A stretch of DNA of 34,082 nucleotides from Marinilabilia sp. (GCF_016278715.1 NZ_JADQBH010000265.1:1-34082), one strand, 5' to 3'. Shown: positions 1 to 9,206, counted from the stretch's first letter. Notes: generated from the letters alone by a model not told the origin. Made by a program: numbers and translations.

Positions 1-1
1 T

Positions 2-820
2 TGTATTTATCCCGAAGAAGAACCTGCAGGGGCAACCATTATGGTTCGTAAGCGCGCCGGAGGACGTTGGGGGGAACCTGAAGCACTTACTTTTGGCCCC
101 GATAGTCTGATTTTTGCTCATCCGGCATTATCCCCTGATGGAAATACTCTTTACTTTGTTTCAGATATGCCGGGAGGTTTCGGAGGAAAAGATCTTTGGA
201 AAGTTACCCGCTCTTCGGGCAGCGAATGGGGTATTCCTGAAAACCTGGGTGTTAAAATAAATACTCCTGCTGATGAGATGTTTCCTACGGTTCGGAGCGA
301 TAGTCGCCTTTATTTTTCTTCCGACGGCTTGGTTGGTTATGGAGGCTTGGATATTTTTGAAGCTGTATATGATTCGGAGAACGATGACTGGACAATTCGA
401 AATCCCGGTCTGCCTCTCAACTCTTCCGGACATGATTTTGGAATTGTATTCCGTGGAAATAGAGAAATGGGAATGCTTTCATCTTCGCGTGGCAGCTACC
501 GTGGAGTAGAGCAGATTTATGATTTTGAACTCCCCGCAATTGAAGCAATTCTGCAGGGCAAGGTTGTCGATGAGTCGGGAGATGCCATTGAAGCTGCTTC
601 TGTTCGGGTGGTGGGAAACAATGGAATTAATCTCACTGCATCCACTTCATCGTCAGGAGACTTTACTTTTGTGTTAGAGCCCGGAGCTTCTTATATTGTG
701 ATGGTTAGTGCTGATGGGTACTACAATGGAAAAATGGATTTTTCAACCCTCGGAATGGACCAAAGTGATGAGTTCGACGAGCAGGTTACGCTTAAAGAAG
801 TGGGCTCCGGAAATGAATAA
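2..820 (+). CDS. PD40 beta-propeller / carboxypeptidase-regulatory-like domain protein (5' end missing)
   Basis: The reading frame is open from the left edge, so the start lies outside the window and 272 residues are visible. The visible part begins in WD40-like PD40 repeats (motifs such as PALSPDGNTLYFVSD and PTVRSDSRLYFSSD, each with GGxD turns: GGKDLW, GGLDIF), which form beta-propeller blades. From about residue 183 a carboxypeptidase-regulatory-like domain follows (LQGKVVDESGDAIEAASVRV ... GDFTF). In Bacteroidota this pair usually belongs to outer-membrane-associated periplasmic proteins such as PorE of the type IX secretion system, which normally end with an OmpA-like peptidoglycan-binding domain. 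Here the protein stops right after the regulatory-like domain, and no OmpA-like coding sequence follows in any frame before purM. A PorE-like role is therefore only a possibility. An envelope location is likely. Confidence 0.8.
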   Translation, partial: CIYPEEEPAGATIMVRKRAGGRWGEPEALTFGPDSLIFAHPALSPDGNTLYFVSDMPGGFGGKDLWKVTRSSGSEWGIPENLGVKINTPADEMFPTVRSDSRLYFSSDGLVGYGGLDIFEAVYDSENDDWTIRNPGLPLNSSGHDFGIVFRGNREMGMLSSSRGSYRGVEQIYDFELPAIEAILQGKVVDESGDAIEAASVRVVGNNGINLTASTSSSGDFTFVLEPGASYIVMVSADGYYNGKMDFSTLGMDQSDEFDEQVTLKEVGSGNE

Positions 821-888
821 TATTCTACACGATTAAGGATTCCAGTGAATTGTAAAAACTCTTGTTTTTCTACCCCGAAAAGTTTGTG

Positions 889-896
889 TATTTTTG
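889..896 (+). promoter_or_regulatory. Bacteroidota -7 box upstream of purM-like gene
   Basis: TATTTTTG matches the Bacteroidota TAnnTTTG consensus. A possible weak -33 (TTG at 862-864) lies 24 bases upstream. The box lies inside what would be an N-terminal extension of the next gene, which supports the GTG at 931 as the true start. Confidence 0.55.
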
Positions 897-930
897 CAGG
901 AAATTTACAAACACCCAAAAACAACTCTTC

Positions 931-2103
931 GTGCAGCAAGATTTACGATACAACCAACGAGGCGTTTCTGCTTCAAAAGAAGATGTGCATAAGGCCATTG
1001 AAAATGTCGATAAGGGAATATTTCCCAAAGCGTTCTGTAAGATTGTTCCCGATTTTCTGAGCGGCGATCCTCAGTGGTGTAATATTATGCATGCCGACGG
1101 AGCAGGAACTAAATCATCGTTGGCTTATCTATATTGGCGCGAAACAGGCGATCTGTCGGTATGGAAAGGAATTGCCCAGGATGCTTTGATAATGAATCTT
1201 GACGATTTGCTTTGTGTGGGGGTGACTGACAATATTTTGCTTTCATCAACCATTGGACGCAACAAAAAAAGAATTCCCGGCGAGGTGATTGCTGCCTTAA
1301 TCAACGGCACCGAAGAGCTGTTGCAAAACCTTAGAGAACAAGGGATATCCGTTTATAGTACCGGGGGTGAAACTGCTGATGTGGGCGACTTGGTACGCAC
1401 CATTATTGTTGATTCTACGGTTACTGCCCGGATGAAGAGGCGTGATGTGATTTCCAATCATCTGATTCAACCCGGTGACGTAATTGTAGGTCTTTCTTCA
1501 ACGGGTCAGGCCAAATATGAAGATTTCTACAATGCCGGGATGGGAAGCAATGGGCTTACTTCGGCGCGGCATGATGTATTTGCTCATTATCTGGCCGGTA
1601 AATATCCCGAAAGTTTTGATCCGGAAGTTGCTGATGACCTTATTTATCAGGGAAAATATGAGCTTACTGAAGCAGTAGAAGCACTTGGCATCGATGCGGG
1701 GAAAATGGTTCTGTCCCCCACCCGTACCTACGCTCCCGTTGTAAAGAAAGTGCTTGAGAATATCCGTCCTCAGATTCACGGAATGGTGCATTGCTCGGGT
1801 GGTGCACAAACCAAGGTGATGAATTTTGTGGATAATATGCATGTGGTGAAAGATAATCTGTTTCCGGTTCCCGAACTGTTTCGCATTATTCAGGAAACGT
1901 CACAAACACCCTGGCAGGAGATGTATAAAGTGTTTAATATGGGGCACCGTTTTGAGTTTTATGTGAAGGAAGATGCCGCAGGTAGCATAATTGATATTGC
2001 GAATTCTTATGGAGTGGATGCCCAAATAGTGGGTCGCTGTGAAGCTTCATCCGAAGGAAATAAACTAACCATTAAAGGAGAAAAGGGAACTTATCACTAT
2101 TAG
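931..2103 (+). CDS. purM: AIR synthase / phosphoribosylformylglycinamidine cyclo-ligase (PurM family, 390 aa)
   Basis: This is a cytosolic PurM-superfamily ATP-dependent enzyme. The canonical reaction closes FGAM to 5-aminoimidazole ribonucleotide in purine synthesis. Visible motifs are RGVSASKEDVHKAI near the N-terminus, the nucleotide/substrate loop HADGAGTKS (His54-Asp56-Gly57), the GIAQDALIMNLDDLLCVGV helix equivalent to the PurM MNVNDLL segment, and STGGETADVGD equivalent to GGETAEMP. At about 390 residues it is longer than the roughly 345-residue E. coli type and belongs to the divergent Bacteroidota form often labelled AIR synthase-related. The frame is open from a TTG at 862, but GTG 931 was chosen because homologous N-termini, as I recall them, begin just before RYNxRGVSASKED and because a -7 promoter box lies at 889-896. 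The product name rests on family membership. Replacement of classical PurM is inferred. Confidence 0.85.
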   Translation: MQQDLRYNQRGVSASKEDVHKAIENVDKGIFPKAFCKIVPDFLSGDPQWCNIMHADGAGTKSSLAYLYWRETGDLSVWKGIAQDALIMNLDDLLCVGVTDNILLSSTIGRNKKRIPGEVIAALINGTEELLQNLREQGISVYSTGGETADVGDLVRTIIVDSTVTARMKRRDVISNHLIQPGDVIVGLSSTGQAKYEDFYNAGMGSNGLTSARHDVFAHYLAGKYPESFDPEVADDLIYQGKYELTEAVEALGIDAGKMVLSPTRTYAPVVKKVLENIRPQIHGMVHCSGGAQTKVMNFVDNMHVVKDNLFPVPELFRIIQETSQTPWQEMYKVFNMGHRFEFYVKEDAAGSIIDIANSYGVDAQIVGRCEASSEGNKLTIKGEKGTYHY

Positions 2104-2288
2104 GTTTGCTTGATATTTGTAACCTGTTGCAGAGGCCCGGGAGGCATAGAGTATCTCTCGTTCTGTAATCAGGTTTTTTTATGTACTTATGAGTTTGGTG
2201 GAAAAATTCTTTTTAGACGGGACTCACTTATTTTTTAAGAAATAACCATCCTGACAGTAAAATGCTCTGTTGGGTAAATTGAAATAAT

Positions 2289-3374
2289 ATGGCACAAGAT
2301 AATTCGTTACTCGAAAAAATGGAGGCGTTGCGCTTACGCTTCGAAGAGGTTGCGCAGATGATTACCGACCCTGAAGTTATTGGCGACCAGAAAAGATATG
2401 TGAAGTTGAATAAGGAGTATCGCGAACTCGAAGACCTTGTTACTGTTGGAAAAGCCTATAAAAATCTCCTGGAAAACATTGAATCGGCTAGGGCAATGCT
2501 CAAAGAGAATGATGATGAGATGCGTGCTATGGCCCGGGAAGAACTGGACGAATTAGAAGTGGAACGTCCCAAAGTGGAAGAAGAAATTAAGATGTTGCTT
2601 TTGCCAGGCGATCCCGAAGATTCTAAAAATGCAGTGATGGAAATCAGAGCCGGAGCCGGTGGAGATGAAGCCAGTATTTTTGCAGGGGATTTGTTCCGGA
2701 TGTACACCAAATTTTGTGAAAGTAAGGGCTGGAAAACCGAGGTGACACACTTTTCAGAAGGAACAGCAGGTGGATACAAGGAAGTGGTGATGAAAGTCTC
2801 TGGTAATGGAGTTTATGGAATCTTAAAATATGAGTCTGGGGTTCACCGTGTTCAGCGGGTTCCGCAAACCGAAACACAGGGAAGGGTTCATACTTCAGCG
2901 GCATCGGTAGCTGTTCTTCCCGAAGCCGAAGAGTTTGACATTGATCTGAAGCAGGAGGATATCCGAAAGGATACTTACTGCTCATCAGGCCCCGGAGGTC
3001 AGTCAGTTAACACGACTTATTCTGCTATCCGGCTAACGCATATTCCCACCGGAATTGTGGTTACCTGCCAGGACCAGAAGTCGCAGATCAAAAACCTTGA
3101 TAAGGCAATGACTGAGCTGCGTACGCGTATATACAATCTGGAATATCAAAAATATCTGGATGATATCTCATCTAAACGGAAGACAATGGTTTCAACCGGC
3201 GACCGTTCGGCTAAAATCAGAACCTACAACTATCCGCAAGGCCGGGTGACAGACCACCGTATTACCTTTACGCTTCATAATTTACCGGCTGTTATGGGTG
3301 GCGATATTGGCGGAATTATTGATAAATTGCAGATTGAAGAGAATGCTGAGCGACTTAAAGCCAGCGAAATGTAA
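2289..3374 (+). CDS. prfA: Peptide chain release factor 1
   Basis: RF1 reads UAA and UAG in the ribosomal A site and triggers peptidyl-tRNA hydrolysis. The 361-residue length is standard. The catalytic GGQ loop is at residues 236-238 in SSGPGGQSVNT, and the stop-codon recognition tripeptide position is P192-Q193-T194 (PxT as in RF1, not the SPF of RF2). The N-terminal coiled helical domain (about residues 1-110) and the typical TTG-to-GGQ spacing are present. The start ATG 2289 gives the expected N-terminus. pyrF begins 32 bases downstream on the same strand, so the two are probably cotranscribed. No canonical TAnnTTTG box was found in the 185 bases upstream. Confidence 0.97.
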   Translation: MAQDNSLLEKMEALRLRFEEVAQMITDPEVIGDQKRYVKLNKEYRELEDLVTVGKAYKNLLENIESARAMLKENDDEMRAMAREELDELEVERPKVEEEIKMLLLPGDPEDSKNAVMEIRAGAGGDEASIFAGDLFRMYTKFCESKGWKTEVTHFSEGTAGGYKEVVMKVSGNGVYGILKYESGVHRVQRVPQTETQGRVHTSAASVAVLPEAEEFDIDLKQEDIRKDTYCSSGPGGQSVNTTYSAIRLTHIPTGIVVTCQDQKSQIKNLDKAMTELRTRIYNLEYQKYLDDISSKRKTMVSTGDRSAKIRTYNYPQGRVTDHRITFTLHNLPAVMGGDIGGIIDKLQIEENAERLKASEM

Positions 3375-3406
3375 TTTTTAACCAGCAACCAGAAAAATAA
3401 AATACC

Positions 3407-4234
3407 ATGACCAGTCAGGAAATTTTTGAACAGATAAAGAAAAAGCAGAGTTTCCTTTGCGTGGGACTTGATAGTGATATCAACAAAATTCCCCATTTTC
3501 TTTACGATACCACCGATCCGGTTTTTGCTTTCAATAAAGAAATTATTGATGCGACTCATGATTTGACGGTTGCCTACAAGCCCAATCTGGCTTTTTATGA
3601 AAGTATGGGCGTGAGCGGTTGGAATACACTGGAAAAAACCGTCAATTATATTCGGTACAATTATCCTGATATCTTTATTATTGCTGATGCAAAGCGGGGA
3701 GATATTGGTAATACTTCAAGTCTTTATGCTAAAGCCTTTTTCGATGCGATGGACTTCGATGCAGTTACCGTGGCGCCATACATGGGCGAGGACTCTGTAA
3801 AGCCGTTTCTTACTTATGTGGGAAAATATGTAATTCTTCTGGCTCTCACATCCAATAAAGGAGCATCTGATTTTCAGTATATGAAAGAAAATGATGAGCG
3901 TCTTTTCGAAAAAGTGATAAATACTTCAAAACAATGGGGCGATGAGGAGAATATGATGTATGTGGTAGGGGCTACCCGAGCCGAAATGCTTCAGGATATC
4001 CGAAAATCGGCTCCTAAACACTTTCTGCTTGTTCCCGGTGTCGGGGCTCAGGGCGGAAGTCTTGCTGAGGTGGCTCGCAATGGCATGAATGAGCAATGCG
4101 GCCTGCTGGTGAATTCATCCAGAGGCATCATTTTTGCCGGCAATGGAGAGGACTTTGCCCAAAAAGCACGGGCTGCTGCTTCGGAAGTTCAGCAGGAAAT
4201 GGCTTCTTTGCTTCGGGAAGCGTCTCTTATATAA
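3407..4234 (+). CDS. pyrF: Orotidine 5'-phosphate decarboxylase, type 2
   Basis: This enzyme decarboxylates OMP to UMP, the last step of de novo pyrimidine synthesis, in the cytosol. The catalytic motif [13 protein letters not shown] carries Asp94 and Lys96, which form the Asp-Lys catalytic pair. The N-terminal [14 protein letters not shown] segment and the C-terminal [10 protein letters not shown] phosphate-binding loop, followed by [10 protein letters not shown], are typical of the long (about 275 aa) subfamily found in Bacteroidota, Myxococcota and Actinomycetota. It follows prfA closely, and this purM-like, prfA, pyrF grouping looks like a nucleotide and translation housekeeping cluster. 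The next gene is 130 bases away. Confidence 0.96.
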   Translation: MTSQEIFEQIKKKQSFLCVGLDSDINKIPHFLYDTTDPVFAFNKEIIDATHDLTVAYKPNLAFYESMGVSGWNTLEKTVNYIRYNYPDIFIIADAKRGDIGNTSSLYAKAFFDAMDFDAVTVAPYMGEDSVKPFLTYVGKYVILLALTSNKGASDFQYMKENDERLFEKVINTSKQWGDEENMMYVVGATRAEMLQDIRKSAPKHFLLVPGVGAQGGSLAEVARNGMNEQCGLLVNSSRGIIFAGNGEDFAQKARAAASEVQQEMASLLREASLI

Positions 4235-4364
4235 AATAAGGTAATTGTAATATTTCTGTTTTATTTGTAGCTTGCAAATCAGGCTGGGTGCATCAAACTA
4301 TTGATGACCGGGTTATTGTATGACCATAACTGAAGGTTGACCAATAATCTTTAAAGCCTGACTT

Positions 4365-5645
4365 ATGAATGAAGATTTTCTGCATTTTCTCTGGCAATAC
4401 AAGTATTACAAGCCGGGGCTCTTTTTTACGGACCAGGATCATCAAATGGAGGTAATTCATCCCGGATTGCCCAATTCCAATGCAGGGCCCGATTTTTTTA
4501 ATGCCAAAATCAAACTTGATGATGTGATATGGGCCGGCAATGTTGAGATCCACATCAACGCATCAGACTGGTACAAACATTCCCATCATCAGGATCCTCT
4601 TTATGATAATGTTGTTTTGCATGTGGTGCTGCATGATGACGGGGAAATTGTAAACAGTTCAGGACGTCTGGTTCCCTGTTGGGAAATGGAAGTTCCCGAA
4701 AATATTCTGAAGCATTATCAATCGCTGAAATCCCATCAAGGCTGGGTGGCATGTGAGAATTACATCAGGGATGTTCCCGGTTTCGAAACGGAAGCCTGGA
4801 TAGAGCGGATGTTGATTGAGAAACTGGAAATGAAAGTGTCAGGAATTAGTGAGTTGTTAACGACTTTTCGAAACGATTGGCAGCAGGTTTTCTTTGTGGT
4901 GCTTTCCCGGAATTTTGGGTTTGGCCTCAATGGAGATCCTTTTGAGCAACTGGCCAGACATATTCCCTGGCAATACATTCTGAAAAACGCTGATTCCTCC
5001 ATTAAGCTTGAAGCTTTATTTTTGGGACAAGCCGGGTTTCTGGAGGTGCTTCTCCATGAAGATAAATATGTTCAGATGCTGTTGAGGGAATACCGATTGT
5101 TGAAACACAAATACGGGCTTGCCCCCATGTCGGCTCATTTATGGAAGTTTTTGCGGATGCGTCCGGGCAATTTCCCTACTGTCCGTCTGGTTCAGTTGGC
5201 CGCACTAATCTCAGGAAATCCGTTTTTGTTTGACAAATTGCTGGCCTGTGAAAACCTGGCTGATGCCCGAAGTTTTTTGAGTGTTAAACCATCGGAGTAT
5301 TGGCATAATCATTACCGGCCGGGGGTTGAAGGCCCGCCAAAATCAAAGAAGATTGGTGCGCAGACCATTGATTTGATTATAATTAATACCGTCATTCCAT
5401 TGTTCTTTGCCTACGGTAAATTGAGAAGTAATTCTTTATTACAACAGAGGGCTCTTGACTGGCTATCTGAGTTACCTCCCGAAAAAAACAACATTGTTAG
5501 CGGATGGGAAAGACCTTCTATCGGGATCAAAGCACAATCGTCTGCTCAAAGTCAGGGGTTGGTTTATTTGAAACGGAATTATTGTAATTATCGTAAATGT
5601 CTGTTCTGCCGTGTGGGACATAAAGCATTATCGTCAAGTTTTTAG
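4365..5645 (+). CDS. DUF2851 family protein, possible Fe-S PD-(D/E)xK-like nuclease (function unknown)
   Basis: This is a 426-residue soluble protein without signal peptide or membrane segments. It matches the DUF2851 family, which is largely confined to Bacteroidota. The N-terminal part has NAGPDFFNAKI (Asp43), then W-AGNVEIH (Glu61, His63), then SDWYKHSHHQDPLYDNVVLHVV (His72, His75, Asp77, His86). This Asp ... Glu-x-His arrangement on predicted beta strands resembles a PD-(D/E)xK nuclease core. The extreme C-terminus has a cysteine cluster, Cys407-x4-Cys412-x2-Cys415, and other cysteines lie at 105 and 130. A nuclease core combined with one upstream and three C-terminal cysteines recalls Cas4/AddB Fe-S nucleases. 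That is my inference, and no function is established for the family to my knowledge. It stands between pyrF and a lipoprotein gene, which gives little functional context. Confidence 0.8.
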   Translation: MNEDFLHFLWQYKYYKPGLFFTDQDHQMEVIHPGLPNSNAGPDFFNAKIKLDDVIWAGNVEIHINASDWYKHSHHQDPLYDNVVLHVVLHDDGEIVNSSGRLVPCWEMEVPENILKHYQSLKSHQGWVACENYIRDVPGFETEAWIERMLIEKLEMKVSGISELLTTFRNDWQQVFFVVLSRNFGFGLNGDPFEQLARHIPWQYILKNADSSIKLEALFLGQAGFLEVLLHEDKYVQMLLREYRLLKHKYGLAPMSAHLWKFLRMRPGNFPTVRLVQLAALISGNPFLFDKLLACENLADARSFLSVKPSEYWHNHYRPGVEGPPKSKKIGAQTIDLIIINTVIPLFFAYGKLRSNSLLQQRALDWLSELPPEKNNIVSGWERPSIGIKAQSSAQSQGLVYLKRNYCNYRKCLFCRVGHKALSSSF

Positions 5646-5668
5646 TAGAAATAAAAAATGGTTCACTT

Positions 5669-5706
5669 TTTGTTAATGCTTTAATTGTTAAAAAATATTT
5701 ATTTTG
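5669..5706 (+). promoter_or_regulatory. Possible promoter for LPP20-type lipoprotein gene
   Basis: TTTG at 5669-5672 and an imperfect -7 box TATTTTG at 5700-5706 precede the ATG at 5733. The -7 lacks one base of the TAnnTTTG consensus and the spacing is long, so this is a weak call. Confidence 0.3.
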
Positions 5707-5732
5707 TAGCGTTAAACTCAAAACATTTTGTT

Positions 5733-6317
5733 ATGAAATCTCGAATTCTAATTGTTGCCGCATTTTCTCTTATCCTGATGGGGAGTATTTCTTCCTGTAA
5801 ATCCAAGAAAAAAGTAACTGCTAAAAGTGAGATAGGAGATGTTATCGAAGAATTACCCTGTGAAGATAAAGGAAAGTCTGATAAAAATTATTTTCGGGCT
5901 AGTGCCATGTCTACAAGTTCTGACTTGAGTCTGGCTAAAGAAAAGGCCTTGTTGCTAGCCAAGCAGCGTCTGGTAACGTTAATTAATTCCAATACCAAGT
6001 CGGTGACAGACAGGTATGTGAATGAGCGGGAAATCGGTGATGCTGCCGAATTTGAACAGAAATTTGAAAATATGACCCGTGAAGTCGCTGATGAGACCAT
6101 TAACAATATTGTGGTTACCTGCGAAAAAGCCAGCGTTACTGAGGAAGGTAAATATCATGGGTTTGTGTCTATCGAGGTGCATCGTGATGATGTTCTGAAA
6201 GGAATTGATAAGAGGATCTCCAATGACGATAAATTGCAGCTTGATTACGACAAGCAAAAGTTTCAGGAGATCTTTGAGGATGAGATGGAGCAGATGGCGA
6301 AAGAGCGAGGGTACTAG
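5733..6317 (+). CDS. LPP20-family lipoprotein (194 aa)
   Basis: The N-terminus is a lipoprotein signal peptide: MKSR, a hydrophobic stretch, then the lipobox ending ISSC with Cys22 as the lipidated residue, followed by a basic KSKKK run. The mature part (about residues 45-170) matches the LPP20 fold, with the pattern YFRASAMSTSSDLSLAKEKALLLAKQ, an AKxxAxxxAr helix, and later VVTCEKASVTEEGKYHGFVSIEV. LPP20 proteins are membrane-anchored envelope proteins of unclear molecular role. ATG 5733 was chosen because it gives a proper signal peptide. An in-frame ATG at 5685 would add 16 residues that spoil it. The gene is monocistronic by position, with rpsO 224 bases downstream. Confidence 0.82.
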   Translation: MKSRILIVAAFSLILMGSISSCKSKKKVTAKSEIGDVIEELPCEDKGKSDKNYFRASAMSTSSDLSLAKEKALLLAKQRLVTLINSNTKSVTDRYVNEREIGDAAEFEQKFENMTREVADETINNIVVTCEKASVTEEGKYHGFVSIEVHRDDVLKGIDKRISNDDKLQLDYDKQKFQEIFEDEMEQMAKERGY

Positions 6318-6473
6318 GGATTTAGGTTAAGGTTGAGAGAAAACAATGCGGGTTGGTAACTTATTTGTTAACAGACATGTACTTGTTGTCTTGAGGAATG
6401 AATACGCAATAAGTGTGGTATTTCTTATTCTCAGCCTCAACCTTTTAAGTCTTTAAAAACTATAAACGAACCG

Positions 6474-6505
6474 TTTGCAGGTTTTTAAATTATTCCATAT
6501 CTTTG
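6474..6505 (+). promoter_or_regulatory. rpsO promoter (Bacteroidota sigma-A type)
   Basis: TTTG at 6474-6477, 20 bases, then TATCTTTG at 6498-6505: an exact match to the TTTG-N19-21-TAnnTTTG consensus. Transcription would start near 6510, leaving a leader of about 30 bases before the ATG at 6542. Confidence 0.85.
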
Positions 6506-6541
6506 CGGCCTATTTGTAAACCATATATTTAATTAGATCGT

Positions 6542-6811
6542 ATGCATCTCACAAAAGAAGGAAGACAAGAGATCTTTGCGAAGTACGGAAAGTCGAATAC
6601 TGACACTGGTTCACCTGAAAGCCAGATAGCATTATTTACCACCCGTATCGCACATTTGACCGAACACCTGAAGGCTAATAAGAAAGACTTCAGTACCCAG
6701 TATTCTCTGAAGAAGATGATTGGTAAACGTCGTAACTTACTTGATTATCTGAAAGCAAAAGATATTGAAAAATATCGTGAGCTGATTAAGGATCTTGGGC
6801 TTCGTAGATAG
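6542..6811 (+). CDS. rpsO: 30S ribosomal protein S15
   Basis: This primary-binding protein of the 30S platform contacts the central domain of 16S rRNA and helps form the bridge to the 50S subunit. The 89-residue length is exactly typical. The conserved segments are TDTGSPESQIALFTTRI, HLKANKKDFST and KKMIGKRRNLLDYLK, then IEKYRELIKDLGLRR at the C-terminus. A canonical promoter precedes it and a strong hairpin terminator follows it. The gene order rpsO-pnp is conserved in many bacteria. Here each gene has its own -7 box, so they can be transcribed separately. The leader is too short to hold the large S15 autoregulatory pseudoknot known from E. coli. Confidence 0.98.
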   Translation: MHLTKEGRQEIFAKYGKSNTDTGSPESQIALFTTRIAHLTEHLKANKKDFSTQYSLKKMIGKRRNLLDYLKAKDIEKYRELIKDLGLRR

Positions 6812-6830
6812 GTCAATGAAGAATAGTATT

Positions 6831-6870
6831 AAAAAGGCAGTTCTCTTCCGGGAATTGCCTTTTTGTTTTT
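6831..6870 (+). terminator. Intrinsic terminator after rpsO
   Basis: A 13-bp stem (6831-6843 with 6852-6864, one G-U pair, 8-base loop) is built around AAAAAGGCA/TGCCTTTTT and followed by T-rich sequence. The A-rich left arm makes it potentially bidirectional. Confidence 0.85.
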
Positions 6871-6942
6871 CGCTTCTGCCCGTTTTTTGCGACTTTTTGA
6901 AAAAAAGGTGACCTTTGTGGGCGTTGGGTGGTAGATATTATC

Positions 6943-6950
6943 TATCTTTG
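6943..6950 (+). promoter_or_regulatory. pnp promoter -7 box
   Basis: TATCTTTG is a perfect -7 element 42 bases before the pnp ATG. The -33 partner is unclear: TTTG at 6914-6917 is 25 bases away and TTG at 6924-6926 only 16 bases away. Confidence 0.6.
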
Positions 6951-6992
6951 GGATTGATTTAGAGATTGTAAGAAAAAAATAGAAATTTATTT

Positions 6993-9116
6993 ATGATTAA
7001 GCCGATTGAAAAAAGTATTGACCTCGGTGATGGAAGGTCAATCGTAATTGAAACTGGAAAGTTGGCCAAACAGGCCGACGGATCGGTAGTTGTTAGAATG
7101 GGCAATACGTATTTGCTCGCAACAGTGGTTTCTGCAAAAGATGCGAAACCTGACGTCGATTTTATGCCACTCTCCGTGGATTACAAAGAAAAGTATTCTG
7201 CGATTGGGCGTTTTCCCGGAGGATTTCTTAAGAGAGAAGGTCGTCCGTCTGATTTTGAAATACTTGTATCGCGACTGGTTGACAGGGCTTTGAGACCATT
7301 GTTTCCCGAAGATTATCATGCTGATACTTTTGTAAATGTTAGTCTTATTTCAGCTGACAGTGAAAGTGTTCCTGATTGCCTTGCCGGACTGGCTGCTTCT
7401 GCGGCTTTGTCCGTTTCTGATATTCCTTTCGCAGGACCAATTTCCGAAGTAAGAGTAGCACGTATCAATGGCGAATTAAAAGTGAATCCTGCTGCCACTG
7501 AGCTTAAGGAAGCTGACCTTGAAATTATTGTGGCCGCTTCAATGGATAATATAATGATGGTGGAAGGTGAAATGGCTGAGGCTTCTGAAGCCGAACTTCT
7601 GGAAGCCATGAAATTTGCCCACGAAGCCATTAAAGTACAATGTGCTGCTCAGATCGAACTTGCCGAAATGGTTAACGTCACTAAACGTGAATATTCGCAC
7701 GAAAACAATGACGAGGATCTGCGTAAAAAAGTTTGGGATGCTACTTATGAAAAGGCCCGTGAAGTGGCTCGTTCCGCTAATCCAAATAAGCATGAGCGCA
7801 TGGACGGATTTTCTTCCATCGTTGATGAGTTTATTGAGAATAATTACAATGCCGAAGAGGATGAAGTTCCTACTGTTCTGATAAAGAAATACTTCCACGA
7901 TGTTCAAAAAGATGCAGTTCGCAGGGTAATGCTTGACGAGAATGTTCGTCTGGATGGACGGGCAATGGATGAAATTCGTCCCATCTGGTGCGAAGTGGAT
8001 TGCATTCCCGGACCTCATGGTTCTGCCATTTTTACTCGTGGAGAAACACAGTCTTTGACTACTGTTACCCTTGGTTCCAAACTAGATGAAAAGTTGGTGG
8101 ATGATGTGCTGTTTAAAGGGTATGATCGGTTTTTATTACATTATAACTTTCCTCCTTTTTCTACCGGTGACGCCAAAGCTTACAGAGGTGTAGGCCGTCG
8201 TGAAATTGGTCATGGAAATCTGGCTCACAGAGCCCTTAAGGGTATGTTGCCCGATGAAACTCCTTATGTAATTAGGGTTGTCTCTGATATTCTGGAATCA
8301 AATGGCTCTTCATCTATGGCCACCGTCTGTGCCGGTACAATGGCATTGATGGATGCAGGTATTCCGTTTAAGAAGCCGGTTTCGGGTATTGCCATGGGAC
8401 TCATTACCGATAAAGACAGCGACAAGTATGTTGTGCTTTCAGATATTCTTGGAGACGAGGACCACCTTGGAGATATGGACTTTAAAGTAACCGGTACTGC
8501 TGATGGTATTACCGCTACCCAGATGGACATTAAAGTGGACGGACTCTCTTATGAGGTGTTGGAAAAAGCGCTGGAACAGGCGCGTCGCGGACGTCTTCAT
8601 ATCCTTGGTAAAATTACTGAAACCATCAGTGAACCGCGTGAGGATTATAAGCCTCATGCACCACGAATTGTAACTTTTCGTATTCCTAAAGATATGATTG
8701 GTGCTGTAATCGGACCAGGAGGAAAGATTATTCAGGAAATCCAGGCTGAAACCAATACCAGTATTTCTATCGATGAAGATGAAAAGAATGGTATCGTAGG
8801 AATTTCTGCTAGTGATAAAGCTGCAATTGATAAGGCATTGAATCGTATCAAAGGGATTGTTGCTGTGCCTGAAGTAGGTACTGTCTATACTGGCAAGGTG
8901 AAATCAATTGTGCCCTTTGGTGCTTTTATTGAAATTTTGCCAGGCAAAGATGGTTTGCTGCATATTTCTGAAATTGAGTGGCGTCGTCTGGAAAAAGTGG
9001 AGGACGTACTTAAAGAAGGTGATATGGTTGAAGTGAAACTGATTGAAGTGGACCAACGTTCAGGAAAACTGAAGTTGTCACGCAAAGTTTTACTGCCTCG
9101 TCCGGAGCGTAATTAA
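6993..9116 (+). CDS. pnp: Polyribonucleotide nucleotidyltransferase (PNPase)
   Basis: PNPase is a trimeric phosphorolytic 3'-5' exoribonuclease that degrades RNA with phosphate to release NDPs, and it can also add tails. The 707-residue protein shows the full architecture. A first RNase PH-like core has the [15 protein letters not shown] motif, followed by an alpha-helical linker. The second, catalytic RNase PH core contains [31 protein letters not shown] and the [21 protein letters not shown] region. A KH domain ([16 protein letters not shown], about residues 565-625) and a C-terminal S1 domain ([17 protein letters not shown] ... GLLHISEI) follow. Nothing is missing. It has its own promoter box and a strong terminator, and sits just downstream of rpsO as in many bacteria. 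Confidence 0.98.
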   Translation: MIKPIEKSIDLGDGRSIVIETGKLAKQADGSVVVRMGNTYLLATVVSAKDAKPDVDFMPLSVDYKEKYSAIGRFPGGFLKREGRPSDFEILVSRLVDRALRPLFPEDYHADTFVNVSLISADSESVPDCLAGLAASAALSVSDIPFAGPISEVRVARINGELKVNPAATELKEADLEIIVAASMDNIMMVEGEMAEASEAELLEAMKFAHEAIKVQCAAQIELAEMVNVTKREYSHENNDEDLRKKVWDATYEKAREVARSANPNKHERMDGFSSIVDEFIENNYNAEEDEVPTVLIKKYFHDVQKDAVRRVMLDENVRLDGRAMDEIRPIWCEVDCIPGPHGSAIFTRGETQSLTTVTLGSKLDEKLVDDVLFKGYDRFLLHYNFPPFSTGDAKAYRGVGRREIGHGNLAHRALKGMLPDETPYVIRVVSDILESNGSSSMATVCAGTMALMDAGIPFKKPVSGIAMGLITDKDSDKYVVLSDILGDEDHLGDMDFKVTGTADGITATQMDIKVDGLSYEVLEKALEQARRGRLHILGKITETISEPREDYKPHAPRIVTFRIPKDMIGAVIGPGGKIIQEIQAETNTSISIDEDEKNGIVGISASDKAAIDKALNRIKGIVAVPEVGTVYTGKVKSIVPFGAFIEILPGKDGLLHISEIEWRRLEKVEDVLKEGDMVEVKLIEVDQRSGKLKLSRKVLLPRPERN

Positions 9117-9161
9117 ACTATTATTTGAGATTTTAAAGTTTTGATTTCTCAAAATATCAAC

Positions 9162-9206
9162 AAATCCCCGGTGGTATTCGTTATTCCATCGGGGATTTTG
9201 TTTTTA
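9162..9206 (+). terminator. Intrinsic terminator after pnp
   Basis: A 13-bp stem pairs AAATCCCCGGTGG (9162-9174) with CCATCGGGGATTT (9186-9198), with one G-U pair, followed by TTGTTTTTA. It is placed 45 bases after the pnp stop. Confidence 0.88.

Noticed and set aside
862-930. N-terminal extension of the purM-like protein from a TTG codon
   Set aside because: The extra 23 residues are not family-like, and a -7 promoter box lies within this stretch. GTG 931 is a better start.
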